A stretch of DNA of 64,000 bases, from the NCBI RefSeq assembly GCF_040096455.1, contig NZ_JBBMER010000006.1, forward strand, positions 124,001-188,000, read 5' to 3'. The notes under the pieces were generated by a model. That model saw only the letters and a list, made by a program, of their open reading frames with translations. It made no database searches and was not told the DNA's origin. This stretch comes from Lachnospira rogosae. GTDB taxonomy: Bacteria; Bacillota; Clostridia; Lachnospirales; Lachnospiraceae. The position numbers and the translations under genes were made by a program. This document shows, in pieces, positions 1 to 8,717 of this stretch (its first letter is position 1; each line of letters opens with the position of its first letter).

Positions 1-2
1 TT

Positions 3-50
3 AGTAAGAAGAAAGGATATGATCAGCCAGTATTACTACCAGCTGATTAG
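3..50 (+). CDS. C-terminal tail of a gene entering from the left (possibly the radical SAM partner of the next gene)
   Basis: An open frame runs from the window edge to a TAG at 48-50, giving a short Lys-rich tail that ends in PVLLPAD. Another frame is open to a TAA at 52-54, so the frame is not certain. The next gene belongs to a family (DUF4130/TIGR03915) that nearly always follows a radical SAM gene (TIGR03916), which makes that the expected neighbour. This is inference from context; too little sequence is visible to identify the protein. Confidence 0.25.
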   Translation, partial: SKKKGYDQPVLLPAD

Positions 51-66
51 TTAAGTGCATAGTATT

Positions 67-858
67 ATGGATGTTTATTTATGTGATAATTCTATAGAGG
101 GGATATTTTCAGCAATATATAAAGCCTGGGAGGCAGGAACAAGCCATACTGATGTAAGATGTGCAGATGTTGTTTCTAACTATTCATTATTTGAGAACTA
201 TATAAATATCAGGACAGATTTAACCTTATCAGATAAAGTTGCCAATACAATAAAGCTAAAGCTGTCTAATGATATATATGAGATGATATTTACTGTTGCA
301 CAGTCAATCGCAGATAATAAGGCCTCAGTAATTTATCATTGTTTGCAGAGAATGTTTAAATATGGAACTTCAGTATTGCATAACATTAATGATGAATACA
401 TATTCCAGTTTAATAAAATATATAAAAAGGCAGCTAATGAAGCACACTTTTATATAGAGATTCTTCGATTTAATGAAAATGCTAATGGTTTTCTTACAGC
501 CAGAATAGAACCTGATAATAATATTATATATATGATTATTGATCATTTTAATGACAGACTGCATTGCGAGAATTTTTTGATATATGATGTCAGGAGAAAT
601 ATTGCGTATATACATATGAATAATAATACAGCATTTTTTTATAATGATTATAATAATGAATTATTAAAACAGCTTGATGATTTTTCAGATAATGAAAATG
701 ATATTCAGAATTTATGGATAAGGTTTTATAATACTATAGCAATAAAAGAACGTGTCAATTATAAATGTCAGATAAATATGCTTCCATTAAAATATAGGAA
801 GTATCTGCCAGAATTACCTATAAAAAGGGGATCCCACCAAACAATAATTAATAACTAA
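67..858 (+). CDS. DUF4130 / TIGR03915 probable DNA metabolism protein
   Basis: This 263-residue protein opens with the family-type start MDVYLCDNSIEGIFSAIYKA and ends with the LPLKYRKYLPE motif that marks the C-terminus of the DUF4130 family. The family is encoded next to a radical SAM protein and is sometimes fused to a uracil-DNA-glycosylase-like domain, so a role in DNA repair or base metabolism is suspected; the reaction is unknown. A GTG at 55 is in frame, but the ATG at 67 fits the family start better. No clear ribosome binding site precedes either, which suggests coupling to the upstream gene. The protein is rich in Asn, Ile and Tyr, as expected at this AT content. Confidence 0.75.
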   Translation: MDVYLCDNSIEGIFSAIYKAWEAGTSHTDVRCADVVSNYSLFENYINIRTDLTLSDKVANTIKLKLSNDIYEMIFTVAQSIADNKASVIYHCLQRMFKYGTSVLHNINDEYIFQFNKIYKKAANEAHFYIEILRFNENANGFLTARIEPDNNIIYMIIDHFNDRLHCENFLIYDVRRNIAYIHMNNNTAFFYNDYNNELLKQLDDFSDNENDIQNLWIRFYNTIAIKERVNYKCQINMLPLKYRKYLPELPIKRGSHQTIINN

Positions 859-1036
859 TTATCATCCAGCGGGATATTGGGGAATTGTATTGAGCTCATA
901 TCAAGCTCTTTCGATTGTTATTATAACACATAGCAGATAATTGAAAAGTACTATCTTTTTCCTAGTACTATCAATTATAATATATATTATATAATAATAC
1001 TAATGGCTTGATGTTTAATTCAATTCATTAGTATAT

Positions 1037-1951
1037 TTATGCGTTGATACTTATGATACTATAGTCAACAGCCTGTTTGTATGTATCAGAGTTAATTATT
1101 TTATCATATCTTGTAATCCATTTGGTTGTTATTCCAGCGTAGCTTGCAACTAGATCTTTTGAAGCTCCACCCGATAACATATAACATATTGCGGCGTGAC
1201 GAAGGGTCTGCATTGTGAATTTGTTATTTAACATACCTTTTTCTATATTAAGTTTACAATATTTTTCAAGAAGTCTTTCTGTGTCCCTTAATTTAATTCG
1301 TGTTTTTCTTTTATTAATAAATATTGCACCTTCTATTATATTATTATTACATATATATCTGTCTAATAATACAGCAACATCATCCGGAACTTTAATTATT
1401 CTTGATATACGATTATTGCCTTTTGGAGGATAATTAATATACATTTCGTCATTGGAATTAATTGCAATATATTCTTTATTAAGGCTGCATATTTCAGTGT
1501 TAGTCAATGCACATTTGACGGCAAGGGATAATATTAAAAATGCTTTATCATCATTATTTTGTTGTATTGTTTCCATAATATTGTTTATTTCATTAAGTGT
1601 TGGTATATCATTGTCTGTTAATAACTTATCTTCTTCTGGAATAGAAATTTCCTTGAAATAATTAGTATATTCCTTTCCGTGATTACTCATATTAAATTCA
1701 ATAAAATTACATACAGATCTTATTACGGATAATCTCATTACACCGGTAGAGTATTTTAATTGATTTTTGCTTATCTTATTTAATATATGTTCATAATAAG
1801 TCACAGCATCAGTATGACTTAACTCTAATGGGTCGTGGCCAACTACTTTATCAAAATTCTTTACAACATTCCAATATTCTTTTCGTGTACGAGCTTTTAA
1901 ATTAGTTTCATAATATATCCAAATAGTATTCTTAAATGTATCAGAAATCAT
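1037..1951 (-). CDS. tyrosine recombinase/integrase-like protein with degenerate active site
   Basis: The 304-residue protein has the two-domain layout of phage-type integrases: a SAM-like core-binding domain (about residues 5-95) and a C-terminal catalytic-like domain (about 115-300). Lined up with the family signature, the first catalytic Arg is Thr150 (in ALTNTEICSL), the His of HxxR is Gln248 (TMQTLRH) with Arg251 kept, the third-box His is Gly273, and the nucleophile Tyr282 (RYDK) is kept. An enzyme lacking three of these residues is unlikely to recombine DNA normally. It is transcribed away from the replication block and has a 420-bp AT-rich upstream region. It may be a DNA-binding relic, a regulator, or a recombinase repurposed for replicon maintenance. 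Confidence 0.75.
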   Translation of the reverse strand: MISDTFKNTIWIYYETNLKARTRKEYWNVVKNFDKVVGHDPLELSHTDAVTYYEHILNKISKNQLKYSTGVMRLSVIRSVCNFIEFNMSNHGKEYTNYFKEISIPEEDKLLTDNDIPTLNEINNIMETIQQNNDDKAFLILSLAVKCALTNTEICSLNKEYIAINSNDEMYINYPPKGNNRISRIIKVPDDVAVLLDRYICNNNIIEGAIFINKRKTRIKLRDTERLLEKYCKLNIEKGMLNNKFTMQTLRHAAICYMLSGGASKDLVASYAGITTKWITRYDKIINSDTYKQAVDYSIISINA

Positions 1952-2371
1952 AACATAAATACCTCTTATATCTTTTCAACACAACAAAATAATCTTATCT
2001 GTGTGCTATTGATTTTTTACATAATATATAATACAATATATGACGACATATGTCTATATGTTAACCAAAACTCACACCACCACTCTACTTCAAAATAAAA
2101 CACAACAACATCCAAAGTAATTAAGAAAAGCTTCCTGGTGTGAACCTACTATTTGATTTTTGTGTTTATATTTTTTATAATTATGAGTACAATTACTATA
2201 TAAATTGTTAGATATAATTAATCGAAGATTATGCTATTTACATAAAGAGCAATAACACACTGGACAGACTATATTATAATCATCTATCCATATTCTACTC
2301 TTCCACTATCTGCCAATTAATATATAGAATAAAATGAAAATTATATTTGTTGTTATATAAGGAGATATATT
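1952..2371. other. divergent AT-rich intergenic region
   Basis: This spacer lies between the leftward recombinase-like gene and the rightward replication-protein candidate. It has a 10-bp palindrome GACATATGTC at 2045-2054 that could serve as an operator, and an AAGGAG ribosome binding site at 2359-2364 ahead of the ATG at 2372. I see no other gene or structured element in it. Confidence 0.4.
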
Positions 2372-3760
2372 ATGGAACAATACTCTCGCCGATTTATTGA
2401 AGAATTAGCTAATCACATTGATCCAGTTATTATTGATTATTTCAATAAGAAAAGAAATTTGTTAAACTTCTCTGCTGAAAATGTAGCTGAGTTAATTGAT
2501 GAAACTCTTATGGAATATCTTGATGGAAAGACTAGCCGTGAAGATTTAGTACCTATAATTAATAAGGTAAAGAAATCACGTTTACAAAAAAGATCACGTT
2601 GGTACAAATCATACATTAATGATATTGATACAATCAGCATTGACGATGCCAAACACCCTTTAGCTACTGTTGTTGCTATGGCAAAGACTCTTCCTGTTGA
2701 AGATTATACTAAAATGTTTGGAGATAAAGATTTACAGGAAATTATCGAAGATAAGAAAAGAGCTGCAACAGAATGGAAAAATGATTCCAATACTCTTTTA
2801 ATTGATTTCCCAGGTATCTCATCTTTTACTTATAACTCAATATATAATTCTTTAAAGAATGATTTGATTATTAGTGCTTGGAAATACATAGAAAGTGAAC
2901 TTGCTGGTAATATTGACTCATACCTTCGATTATTCCCTGTTGACTTAGTTGACAAACCACTCTTCAGTCCTTCATCTTTTACATTAATGATGGAAACAGC
3001 ATCTGATAATCTGCTAAAAGAAATTATCAGAGATGAAGAAGGCCGTGAACTTTTGGAAGTGACTGTCAACAGCGGCAAACTTACTCCACCAAAGGCTATG
3101 GATTCTAATGACCTGAAATTAGTTAATGCTTTTATATCTAATATTAATATGCAGGAATTCTCTAAAGAGAAATCTGTAGTAGTCGATCTTAATACTCTTG
3201 GTAAAGAAATTGTCGATTATCACGTTGGTAAAAATGTGCTCAAGAAAATTTCTAATTCTTGTAGAAAGCTTGTAGAGTACAATTTCTATTATGAAGAAGC
3301 TGGCAGTAAAATCTATTTCAACTTATTCGATAATATTGTCATCAAAGAAGATGCTGAAAGACCTTATGCCATAGCTCAATTTGGTGAGGTACTAAGTAAC
3401 GCTATTATAAAGAAAAAGTTAATCTCTATAACTTCTGCTTCTTATGATGTTCTTGATAATAACCTTTCAAGAATTATATGCTATGCAATGAAATGTGAAC
3501 AGATTGCTAATCAGGAAACATTGATGAGTGAGTATAGTTATACTTACTTCCAGAAGATTGTTCGATTTAAATTAAAAAATAAAAAGAAGAACTTACAATT
3601 AATTCAGGAATCTTTACAGGAATTTGTAGATAACAATATTGTAATCGATAGCTTTGAATTAAAAAATGGTGTATTTATTATTAACTTCCTTCCATTATCG
3701 GAAGCTGAAATTCAGGATTTGAATTTTGATAAAACTAAGATGATAGACAATGCTCATTAA
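2372..3760 (+). CDS. putative replication initiator-like protein (Rep_3/TrfA-like pattern)
   Basis: No family is recognised with certainty. The central part (about residues 235-335) reads like the winged-helix core of iteron-binding initiators: LTPPKAMDSNDLKLVNAFIS, then a strand-rich VVVDLNTLGKEIV, then a helix like the one that precedes the DNA-contacting region, then YFNLFDNIVI. The first 130 residues are charged and helical. A good AAGGAG sits 7 bp before the ATG. The gene ends 530 bp before the iteron array, on the same strand as the next replication-type gene, and is closed by a strong terminator. A role in initiation or control of replication is inferred from pattern and position. It could instead be an accessory plasmid protein. 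Confidence 0.45.
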   Translation: MEQYSRRFIEELANHIDPVIIDYFNKKRNLLNFSAENVAELIDETLMEYLDGKTSREDLVPIINKVKKSRLQKRSRWYKSYINDIDTISIDDAKHPLATVVAMAKTLPVEDYTKMFGDKDLQEIIEDKKRAATEWKNDSNTLLIDFPGISSFTYNSIYNSLKNDLIISAWKYIESELAGNIDSYLRLFPVDLVDKPLFSPSSFTLMMETASDNLLKEIIRDEEGRELLEVTVNSGKLTPPKAMDSNDLKLVNAFISNINMQEFSKEKSVVVDLNTLGKEIVDYHVGKNVLKKISNSCRKLVEYNFYYEEAGSKIYFNLFDNIVIKEDAERPYAIAQFGEVLSNAIIKKKLISITSASYDVLDNNLSRIICYAMKCEQIANQETLMSEYSYTYFQKIVRFKLKNKKKNLQLIQESLQEFVDNNIVIDSFELKNGVFIINFLPLSEAEIQDLNFDKTKMIDNAH

Positions 3761-3794
3761 TAGACGAAATAGGGATTTTTTATTATAATTATTT

Positions 3795-3822
3795 GCCGTA
3801 TGTTTTTACATACGGCTTTTTT
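3795..3822 (+). terminator. Rho-independent terminator of the 2372-3760 gene
   Basis: A perfect 9-bp stem (GCCGTATGT paired with ACATACGGC) with a TTTT loop is followed by six T residues. It begins 35 bp after the stop codon. Confidence 0.9.
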
Positions 3823-3893
3823 ATGTGAGCCTTACAGAGAGCTCTTATGTATGCCCTACGAAGTTGTTTTTGTACACTGTAAGGCTCACATAA
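3821..3893. repeat. 17-bp perfect inverted repeat
   Basis: TTATGTGAGCCTTACAG at 3821-3837 is repeated in inverted orientation at 3877-3893, with 39 bp between. It starts where the terminator T tract ends. It could form a large hairpin or cruciform or be the trace of a small mobile repeat. No coding potential is visible. Confidence 0.75.
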
Positions 3894-4479
3894 GAAGCTC
3901 CGTAAATTTTATAGCATACATTCTCCTAGTTCCTTTTGAAAATATGTGCAATGCAAAGAACTGCCTTTGTCTGAAACCGTATGCCAGATGGTGTAGTGGA
4001 TAGATAGAATAATTACTTGCCTGCCACTCTATTTTAATCAAATCAGAAACTATAAATGTCTACATTTTTATCATCATAATTAAAGTGTAGATAATTAATT
4101 GATAACTAAGAAAATTTTATTGTACTTTTTTTATTTACTTAATTATCTGTATTTCTTTAAGTTTTGTCGTGTTTTTTTTATTTTTATCAGATAAATCTTT
4201 TATATATCCCTTAAAATAGGCATTTGTTATTTTTTTATTACAATTTTACTGTTTCCAGCAGCATTTTTTAAATAATATGTTAAATTTATGTAGATATTTT
4301 TAGAGTAAAAAACTTAGTTTTTATTTTTCAATGTAGATATTTTTAGAGTAAATTTTTAAAAAGTAGATATTTTTAGAGTAAAATATCATTTTTTTATTGA
4401 TTTTTCTCCAATTTTCTATTCTATTTATATATTTATATATTGTATATAAATACTTTTTCTACATTTTTTTTTTGAAATT

Positions 4480-4488
4480 TTATCCACA
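4480..4488 (+). promoter_or_regulatory. DnaA box (perfect)
   Basis: TTATCCACA, an exact match to the consensus DnaA box, lies between the two iteron clusters. A one-mismatch copy on the other strand is at 4542-4550. Confidence 0.75.
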
Positions 4489-4666
4489 ATGTCTACATTT
4501 TTGGCTTAAATACTGATTTTCCTTAAAATACCACTACCCTATGTGGATAGCTGTTAACTATATGTAGATAAAAAAGTAGTAAAATCCACAAAATATTTAT
4601 TTTGACTTCTACAAAAAAAATTTTATTAAATTAAGTAGATAATTTTAGAGTAAAACACTTTGATTT

Positions 4667-4675
4667 TGTGGATAA
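4667..4675 (-). promoter_or_regulatory. DnaA box (perfect)
   Basis: TGTGGATAA is the exact complement of TTATCCACA. It abuts the iteron at 4676. Confidence 0.75.
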
Positions 4676-4716
4676 GTAGACAATTTTAGAGTAAAACAAG
4701 TTAAAAAATACACTTA

Positions 4717-4725
4717 TGTGGATAA
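4717..4725 (-). promoter_or_regulatory. DnaA box (perfect), overlapping the last iteron
   Basis: TGTGGATAA overlaps the start of the sixth iteron, so host DnaA and the plasmid initiator would compete or cooperate here. A one-mismatch box (TTATCCATA) follows at 4774-4782 just before the ribosome binding site. Confidence 0.75.
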
Positions 4726-4799
4726 ATTTTGAGTAAAAACAAGAATTTGATTTTATTTGATAATATTGTTAAATTATCCATAAAAAGGAGGTGGGAATT

Positions 4800-5978
4800 T
4801 TGGATAATTTTACAAATATAGGCAAAGCTGTATTAATTCAGGCTCTTGGTATTCAGCAAAATTACACAACAATTATTGATTCTTCTGTTGAAGTTACCGA
4901 TTACTCAAATGATAACTGCTCTACTTGTAAATATAAAGCAATTATCGAATCCTTCTCCAGCGATAATGATATCTACAAAATGGCTATTGATAATTGTAAC
5001 AATTGTCCACATAGAATTCTCACAACTAAGAACGTAACTAAAAAGATATATCATAATGAAAAAAATCGTTATGGCTATAGACCTATGTTAAAATCAAATG
5101 CACTTAAGCTATTTATGTTATTACATTTTTATCATCCGGATCGTTTTGGGATTATAAAAGAAATTAATATCAAAGAATTGGCATCTATTCTTAAATGCAA
5201 CATAAAGACGATTTGGAATAATCTTGACATATTATCATCTTATACTTATATATCATATTCCAAAACTTCATCATCTATTATTTCATTGCTTATCAATGAT
5301 TATGAGAATTATTACCTTCCTGCTAACAAAAACGGCAGGGGATTTTTAGTGCTTTCTAAGGAATTAATTACTAAACTTTTTGATATTAATTCAATTGTAA
5401 CATTAAGAATTTACTTGCGTGAGCTTATCAACCTTGATAGTTCTAATCTTAAGGGTCAGGCAAGCGTGGATCACAAATCAATATCTGAAATAAGACATAT
5501 GCTTCCTAAGTATTGCAAGCCTTGCATTATAAAACAACATATGTCTAATTCAGATGCTGATATTTTTAATGTCACTATTAATGATAATATCATAAGATTT
5601 GAAATTTCTTCAAGATATATTGCTAAGAAGCAAAAACAAATTCTATTAGAAGAAAATATTGACCGGTTAAAGTCATTTATTAATGATTTTAATACAGTAA
5701 TTCCTAACATTAACTCAGGTGATATTCCACCTGTACGTTTTAGAGAATTTATTAATATAGACACTAATATATCAAATTATAAATTGATTAAAATCAGTAA
5801 ACTTGATTTGGAGGATTTAGCAAATATAGCCGTTCACTACTCTTTCGATTTATTGATGTATGCGTTAGCAGATATCTATAGACAATATATAGTGTATGAA
5901 CGATCTATAAAAAATATTCCTGGTCTTGTATCAACGATAATTCGTGCTAATGTTAGTAAATTAAAAAAGGCTGCTTAA
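4800..5978 (+). CDS. putative replication initiator / origin-binding winged-helix protein
   Basis: This 392-residue protein of unrecognised family follows the iteron array. Near its N-terminus are paired cysteines, CSTC (about residues 40-43) and CNNC (66-69), that look like a zinc finger. About residues 120-150 read as a helix-turn-helix (INIKELASILKCNIKTIWNN), followed by a wing-like strand pair. The in-frame GTG at 4791 lies inside the ribosome binding site AAGGAGGTG (4785-4793), so it cannot be the start; the TTG at 4800 has ideal 8-bp spacing. A TTG start suits low, controlled expression. A terminator overlaps its stop codon. Its place beside iterons and upstream of parBA makes it the best initiator candidate; a copy-number regulator is the alternative. 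Confidence 0.6.
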   Translation: MDNFTNIGKAVLIQALGIQQNYTTIIDSSVEVTDYSNDNCSTCKYKAIIESFSSDNDIYKMAIDNCNNCPHRILTTKNVTKKIYHNEKNRYGYRPMLKSNALKLFMLLHFYHPDRFGIIKEINIKELASILKCNIKTIWNNLDILSSYTYISYSKTSSSIISLLINDYENYYLPANKNGRGFLVLSKELITKLFDINSIVTLRIYLRELINLDSSNLKGQASVDHKSISEIRHMLPKYCKPCIIKQHMSNSDADIFNVTINDNIIRFEISSRYIAKKQKQILLEENIDRLKSFINDFNTVIPNINSGDIPPVRFREFINIDTNISNYKLIKISKLDLEDLANIAVHYSFDLLMYALADIYRQYIVYERSIKNIPGLVSTIIRANVSKLKKAA

Positions 5979-5996
5979 AAAGCAGTCTTATTTTCG
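5967..5996 (+). terminator. terminator overlapping the stop of the 4800-5978 gene
   Basis: AAGGCTGCT (5967-5975) pairs with AGCAGTCTT (5981-5989), with one G-U pair and a TAAAA loop, followed by ATTTTCG. The stop codon lies within the loop. Confidence 0.7.
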
Positions 5997-6566
5997 TGTC
6001 TTGTATTCGAATTTTATATCAATATATGTGATATTCTTAAATAATTTTAATAAAAAAAGCAGGCTGCTCATTTTTTTTATTTTCTTTTTTTCAATTTTTA
6101 TGAATGATTCCTTTTATAATTTATTTAATATATAATTAAAATACTAATTTAACAAATTTTGATAACATTTATATTGAAGATTTATTAACATATGGAAACT
6201 TTTCAACCATTTTTTTATCCTTTTCGACTATAATAATTATTAAAAAGACATTTCATGAAAATAATAGACCAGAATAATAATTAATAGACTTGTTTATAAA
6301 AAAATTATTCTTCAAAAAAAAATATCCGACTTTGAATTAGTAACTAATGAACTATAAAAAATTGTTGAAAGCCTTATAAATACTGTGTCTATGTTAATTT
6401 AATTTATCAATATATGTTAAATATATGTATTGTTATATATATTAATATGGATATAGATAGATAAATAGATAGATAGATAAATAGATAGATATTTATATGA
6501 TTATGATTAATAATAATATATCCCCAACTCCAATGTTAATATTATTAGAATTGGGGACATAATATA
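5979..6566. other. AT-rich intergenic region with GATA microsatellite
   Basis: The region between the convergent initiator candidate and parB has no credible gene. It holds a TAGA/GATA microsatellite at 6454-6492 (units of TAGA broken by AAATA steps) and a weak hairpin at 6521-6557 whose arms TCCCCAA and TTGGGGA flank a 24-base loop. The latter is a possible parB terminator, but it lacks a clean T tract. Confidence 0.5.
6454..6492. repeat. GATA/TAGA tetranucleotide microsatellite
   Basis: About nine TAGA units in 39 bp, interrupted twice by AAATA. Such tracts vary in length by slippage. Confidence 0.8.
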
Positions 6567-7772
6567 TTAATTATTGGTTAGTGAATTAATAAAATCAGTT
6601 AATCTTTGATTTAAAATTTCTACTCTTATTTTTAAATCAGTATCATTTTTTATAATAGACTTGTTATTCTTAATGATATCAAAGTTTGATTCAAATAATG
6701 CAAGTGCCTGTTCTGTTTTAGCAATTGAAGATATTCTTTTTAATTCGTTATCTGAAATTGTTGTCTTGCGTTGTTCTTTCTCACGTTGCTGCTGCTTCAT
6801 CTTTTCCATATTACTTTCAAGACGTGCCTTTTCCTTTTCAGCTTTGTTCTTAGCCTCAGTCATATATCGAAGTTCCTCTTCAATATCTATTTTGGAATTG
6901 GATTTATCAGTATTTGTAGAAATTTCATTTATTTTATTTTCAAGAATTTCTAAAGTTTCATTCTTTTTGTTAAGCTCTCTGGTTACTTCTTCTAATTCCT
7001 GCTTATATTTGGCAGCTTCTTTAGCACGTTCTTCAGATATCTTCTTGATAGATTGAAATTCTGCATTTTCAATGTTGCCATTTTTTTGAAGAATATTTAA
7101 TATACTCTTCTGTGCATCCTCATCAAGCTTACCAAATTTATCAGCCTGGTTAAGATCTATGCCATTGTTATTGAGTAATTCACTTAATTCAGGAATAAGC
7201 TTTTCTGCTGTTGTATATTTGCGGGCTTGTCTTTCTGATATATTAAGCTGTTTGGCAATCTCTGCATTGATATTTTTTATTTCGCCGTTTAACTTTTTAG
7301 CTTCATAAAGTTCTTTTAAACGGCTTACTTCCCATCTTTTAACTTCCATTGAAGATTCTCTTACATCGTGGTTGGCTGAGATAAGCATAATTTCTTCGTC
7401 AATTTCAGTAATATCAGACTTTTCAACTTTACAGGGAATTCCAGCAGGAAAAAGTGTCTGGTAATCCTTTTCATCCATTTCTGATATGGCGTGATATCTT
7501 CTTTCACCAGAGATAAGACGATATATATCTTTGTCAGAATCATATAATACAGATAAATTGTGTCTTAGACCGTTAACAAGTATACTTTCTTTGAGTGCAT
7601 TAATGCCATCCTGCGCATACATTTCATTTTTAGGGTTAGATACAATTTTATCTTTAGGAATATATTTAAAATTGTATTGTGTCTTTGCCTGAATTTCTTT
7701 AAGTTTTTCTCCACCGTCAGAATTAAGGATACCTGTTTTAGTACCACCAGCAGTAAATGATTTCTTAGCCAT
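6567..7772 (-). CDS. parB: ParB-family centromere-binding protein
   Basis: ParB proteins bind parS sites, spread or slide as CTP-dependent clamps, and load the partition complex. The 401 residues show the N-terminal ParB/Srx domain (about 35-125) with GERR at 89-92, a helix-turn-helix (IAKQLNISERQARKY, about 172-186), and a long Lys/Glu-rich coiled coil (about 240-350), which is longer than in chromosomal Spo0J proteins. The start codon overlaps the parA stop by one base (TAATG), so the two are translationally coupled and transcribed parA-parB. Its binding site is likely one of the palindromes upstream of parA. Confidence 0.92.
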   Translation of the reverse strand: MAKKSFTAGGTKTGILNSDGGEKLKEIQAKTQYNFKYIPKDKIVSNPKNEMYAQDGINALKESILVNGLRHNLSVLYDSDKDIYRLISGERRYHAISEMDEKDYQTLFPAGIPCKVEKSDITEIDEEIMLISANHDVRESSMEVKRWEVSRLKELYEAKKLNGEIKNINAEIAKQLNISERQARKYTTAEKLIPELSELLNNNGIDLNQADKFGKLDEDAQKSILNILQKNGNIENAEFQSIKKISEERAKEAAKYKQELEEVTRELNKKNETLEILENKINEISTNTDKSNSKIDIEEELRYMTEAKNKAEKEKARLESNMEKMKQQQREKEQRKTTISDNELKRISSIAKTEQALALFESNFDIIKNNKSIIKNDTDLKIRVEILNQRLTDFINSLTNN

Positions 7773-8602
7773 TATTTCTTCTCTCCTTTAAGATATTTTG
7801 CTAATTCTCTGTAATGTTTATTATCCATAAGTCCAAGATAATTAACTAATTCTATGTAATCTTGAGCTGCGGTGCTTCTCTTATCATATGTGAGTAATGG
7901 TTCAAACAATGTATTAGATTCATTGACGGCAATGCAATTTCTTATTGACACAGGAAGGAATTTGTCACCAAACATATTCTCATAACTTTCAAACATTTGT
8001 TTATATAAGGTTGTTCTTCCTGCCACTCTGGTCATAAACATACCTGCAAATTCAATAGAAAGTGCATATTTGGCATTGAGATCTTCAATCGTATCAAAAA
8101 GTGACATTAAACCATCATATGAAAAATTATCAACACATATAGGTGTGATGATTTTATTGCTGGCACACATAGCACATGTTGTAAGGTATGATTTAAAAGG
8201 TGAGTTGTCTATTATAATATAGTCGTAATCATCTTTTAATAGACTAAGATTATGTTTAAAACATAATTCTACATTAGATTCTTTACTCTCATCGTATATT
8301 TTATATATAAGATTGTTTAATTCTCTTGAGGCACAAAGTATAGATATATTTTCATAGTCTGTTGTAGAAATGTAATTCATAACAGTAGCTTTATCATCAA
8401 ATTTACTACAAAACAGCTGTTCATAGTCAATATCCTTACCTTCTTCACTTTTGCCAAACATTTTACTTGTATTCATCTGTGGATCTAAGTCTATCAATAA
8501 TATAGAATAGCCAGAAATAGATAAAATCTGAGCAATTGTTATGGCTGAGGATGATTTTCCAACACCCCCCTTTTCGTTAATTAAACTTATTACTTCGCTC
8601 AT
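7772..8602 (-). CDS. parA: ParA-family partition ATPase
   Basis: ParA ATPases bind nucleoid DNA when ATP-loaded and move ParB-parS complexes. The 276-residue protein has the deviant Walker A motif KGGVGKS at residues 11-17, a switch region around LIDLDPQMNTS, and a Walker B strand ending in IIIDNSP. There is no N-terminal helix-turn-helix domain, so it is of the short Soj/type Ib kind that does not itself repress transcription. It heads the parA-parB operon, and the 1.7-kb centromere-like region lies directly upstream. Confidence 0.95.
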   Translation of the reverse strand: MSEVISLINEKGGVGKSSSAITIAQILSISGYSILLIDLDPQMNTSKMFGKSEEGKDIDYEQLFCSKFDDKATVMNYISTTDYENISILCASRELNNLIYKIYDESKESNVELCFKHNLSLLKDDYDYIIIDNSPFKSYLTTCAMCASNKIITPICVDNFSYDGLMSLFDTIEDLNAKYALSIEFAGMFMTRVAGRTTLYKQMFESYENMFGDKFLPVSIRNCIAVNESNTLFEPLLTYDKRSTAAQDYIELVNYLGLMDNKHYRELAKYLKGEKK

Positions 8603-8704
8603 TATTGACCTTCTTTCATTAAAATCTAATTTTATTATACAACAAAATTACGTTTTATCAATATAAAAGTTACATTATTTAAAAATATTTATGTTGAGTT
8701 TTTG

Positions 8705-8717
8705 TGAACTCAGTTCA
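8705..8717. promoter_or_regulatory. palindrome TGAACTCAGTTCA, copy 1 (candidate ParB site or parA operator)
   Basis: A perfect 6-bp dyad around one central base. It is 103 bp upstream of the parA start codon, so it may also serve in autoregulation. Confidence 0.65.

Larger units (their letters stand above)
4290..4739 (+). repeat. six iterons in direct orientation
   Basis: Copies lie at 4290-4310, 4333-4352, 4363-4382, 4635-4655, 4676-4696 and, more divergent, 4718-4739. The first three read GTAGATATTTTTAGAGTAAA; copies four and five read GTAGATAATTTTAGAG and GTAGACAATTTTAGAG. The array is split into two clusters of three by about 250 bp. The last copy is merged with a DnaA box. Confidence 0.85.
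4286..4799. other. candidate origin of replication (iterons, DnaA boxes, AT-rich region)
   Basis: This very AT-rich stretch directly precedes the 4800-5978 gene and combines three origin hallmarks: at least six direct repeats with core GTAGATA-N2-TTTAGAGTAAA, three perfect DnaA boxes (TTATCCACA or its complement) plus two with one mismatch, and A/T runs suited to melting. Scattered GTAGA and TCTAC half motifs extend the region left to about 4060. Iterons ahead of an initiator gene are the standard layout of theta-replicating plasmids and chromids. Confidence 0.8.

Noticed and set aside
3981..4045. tRNA-like stretch (GCCAGATGGTGTAGTGGATAG)
   Set aside because: The D-arm-like part has no matching acceptor stem, anticodon arm or T arm; it does not fold as a tRNA.
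4791..4799. GTG at 4791 as start of the initiator candidate
   Set aside because: It lies inside the ribosome binding site AAGGAGGTG; the TTG at 4800 has correct spacing.
6521..6557. strong terminator of parB
   Set aside because: Only 7 bp pair around a 24-base loop and no T tract follows in the parB direction; kept only as a weak possibility.
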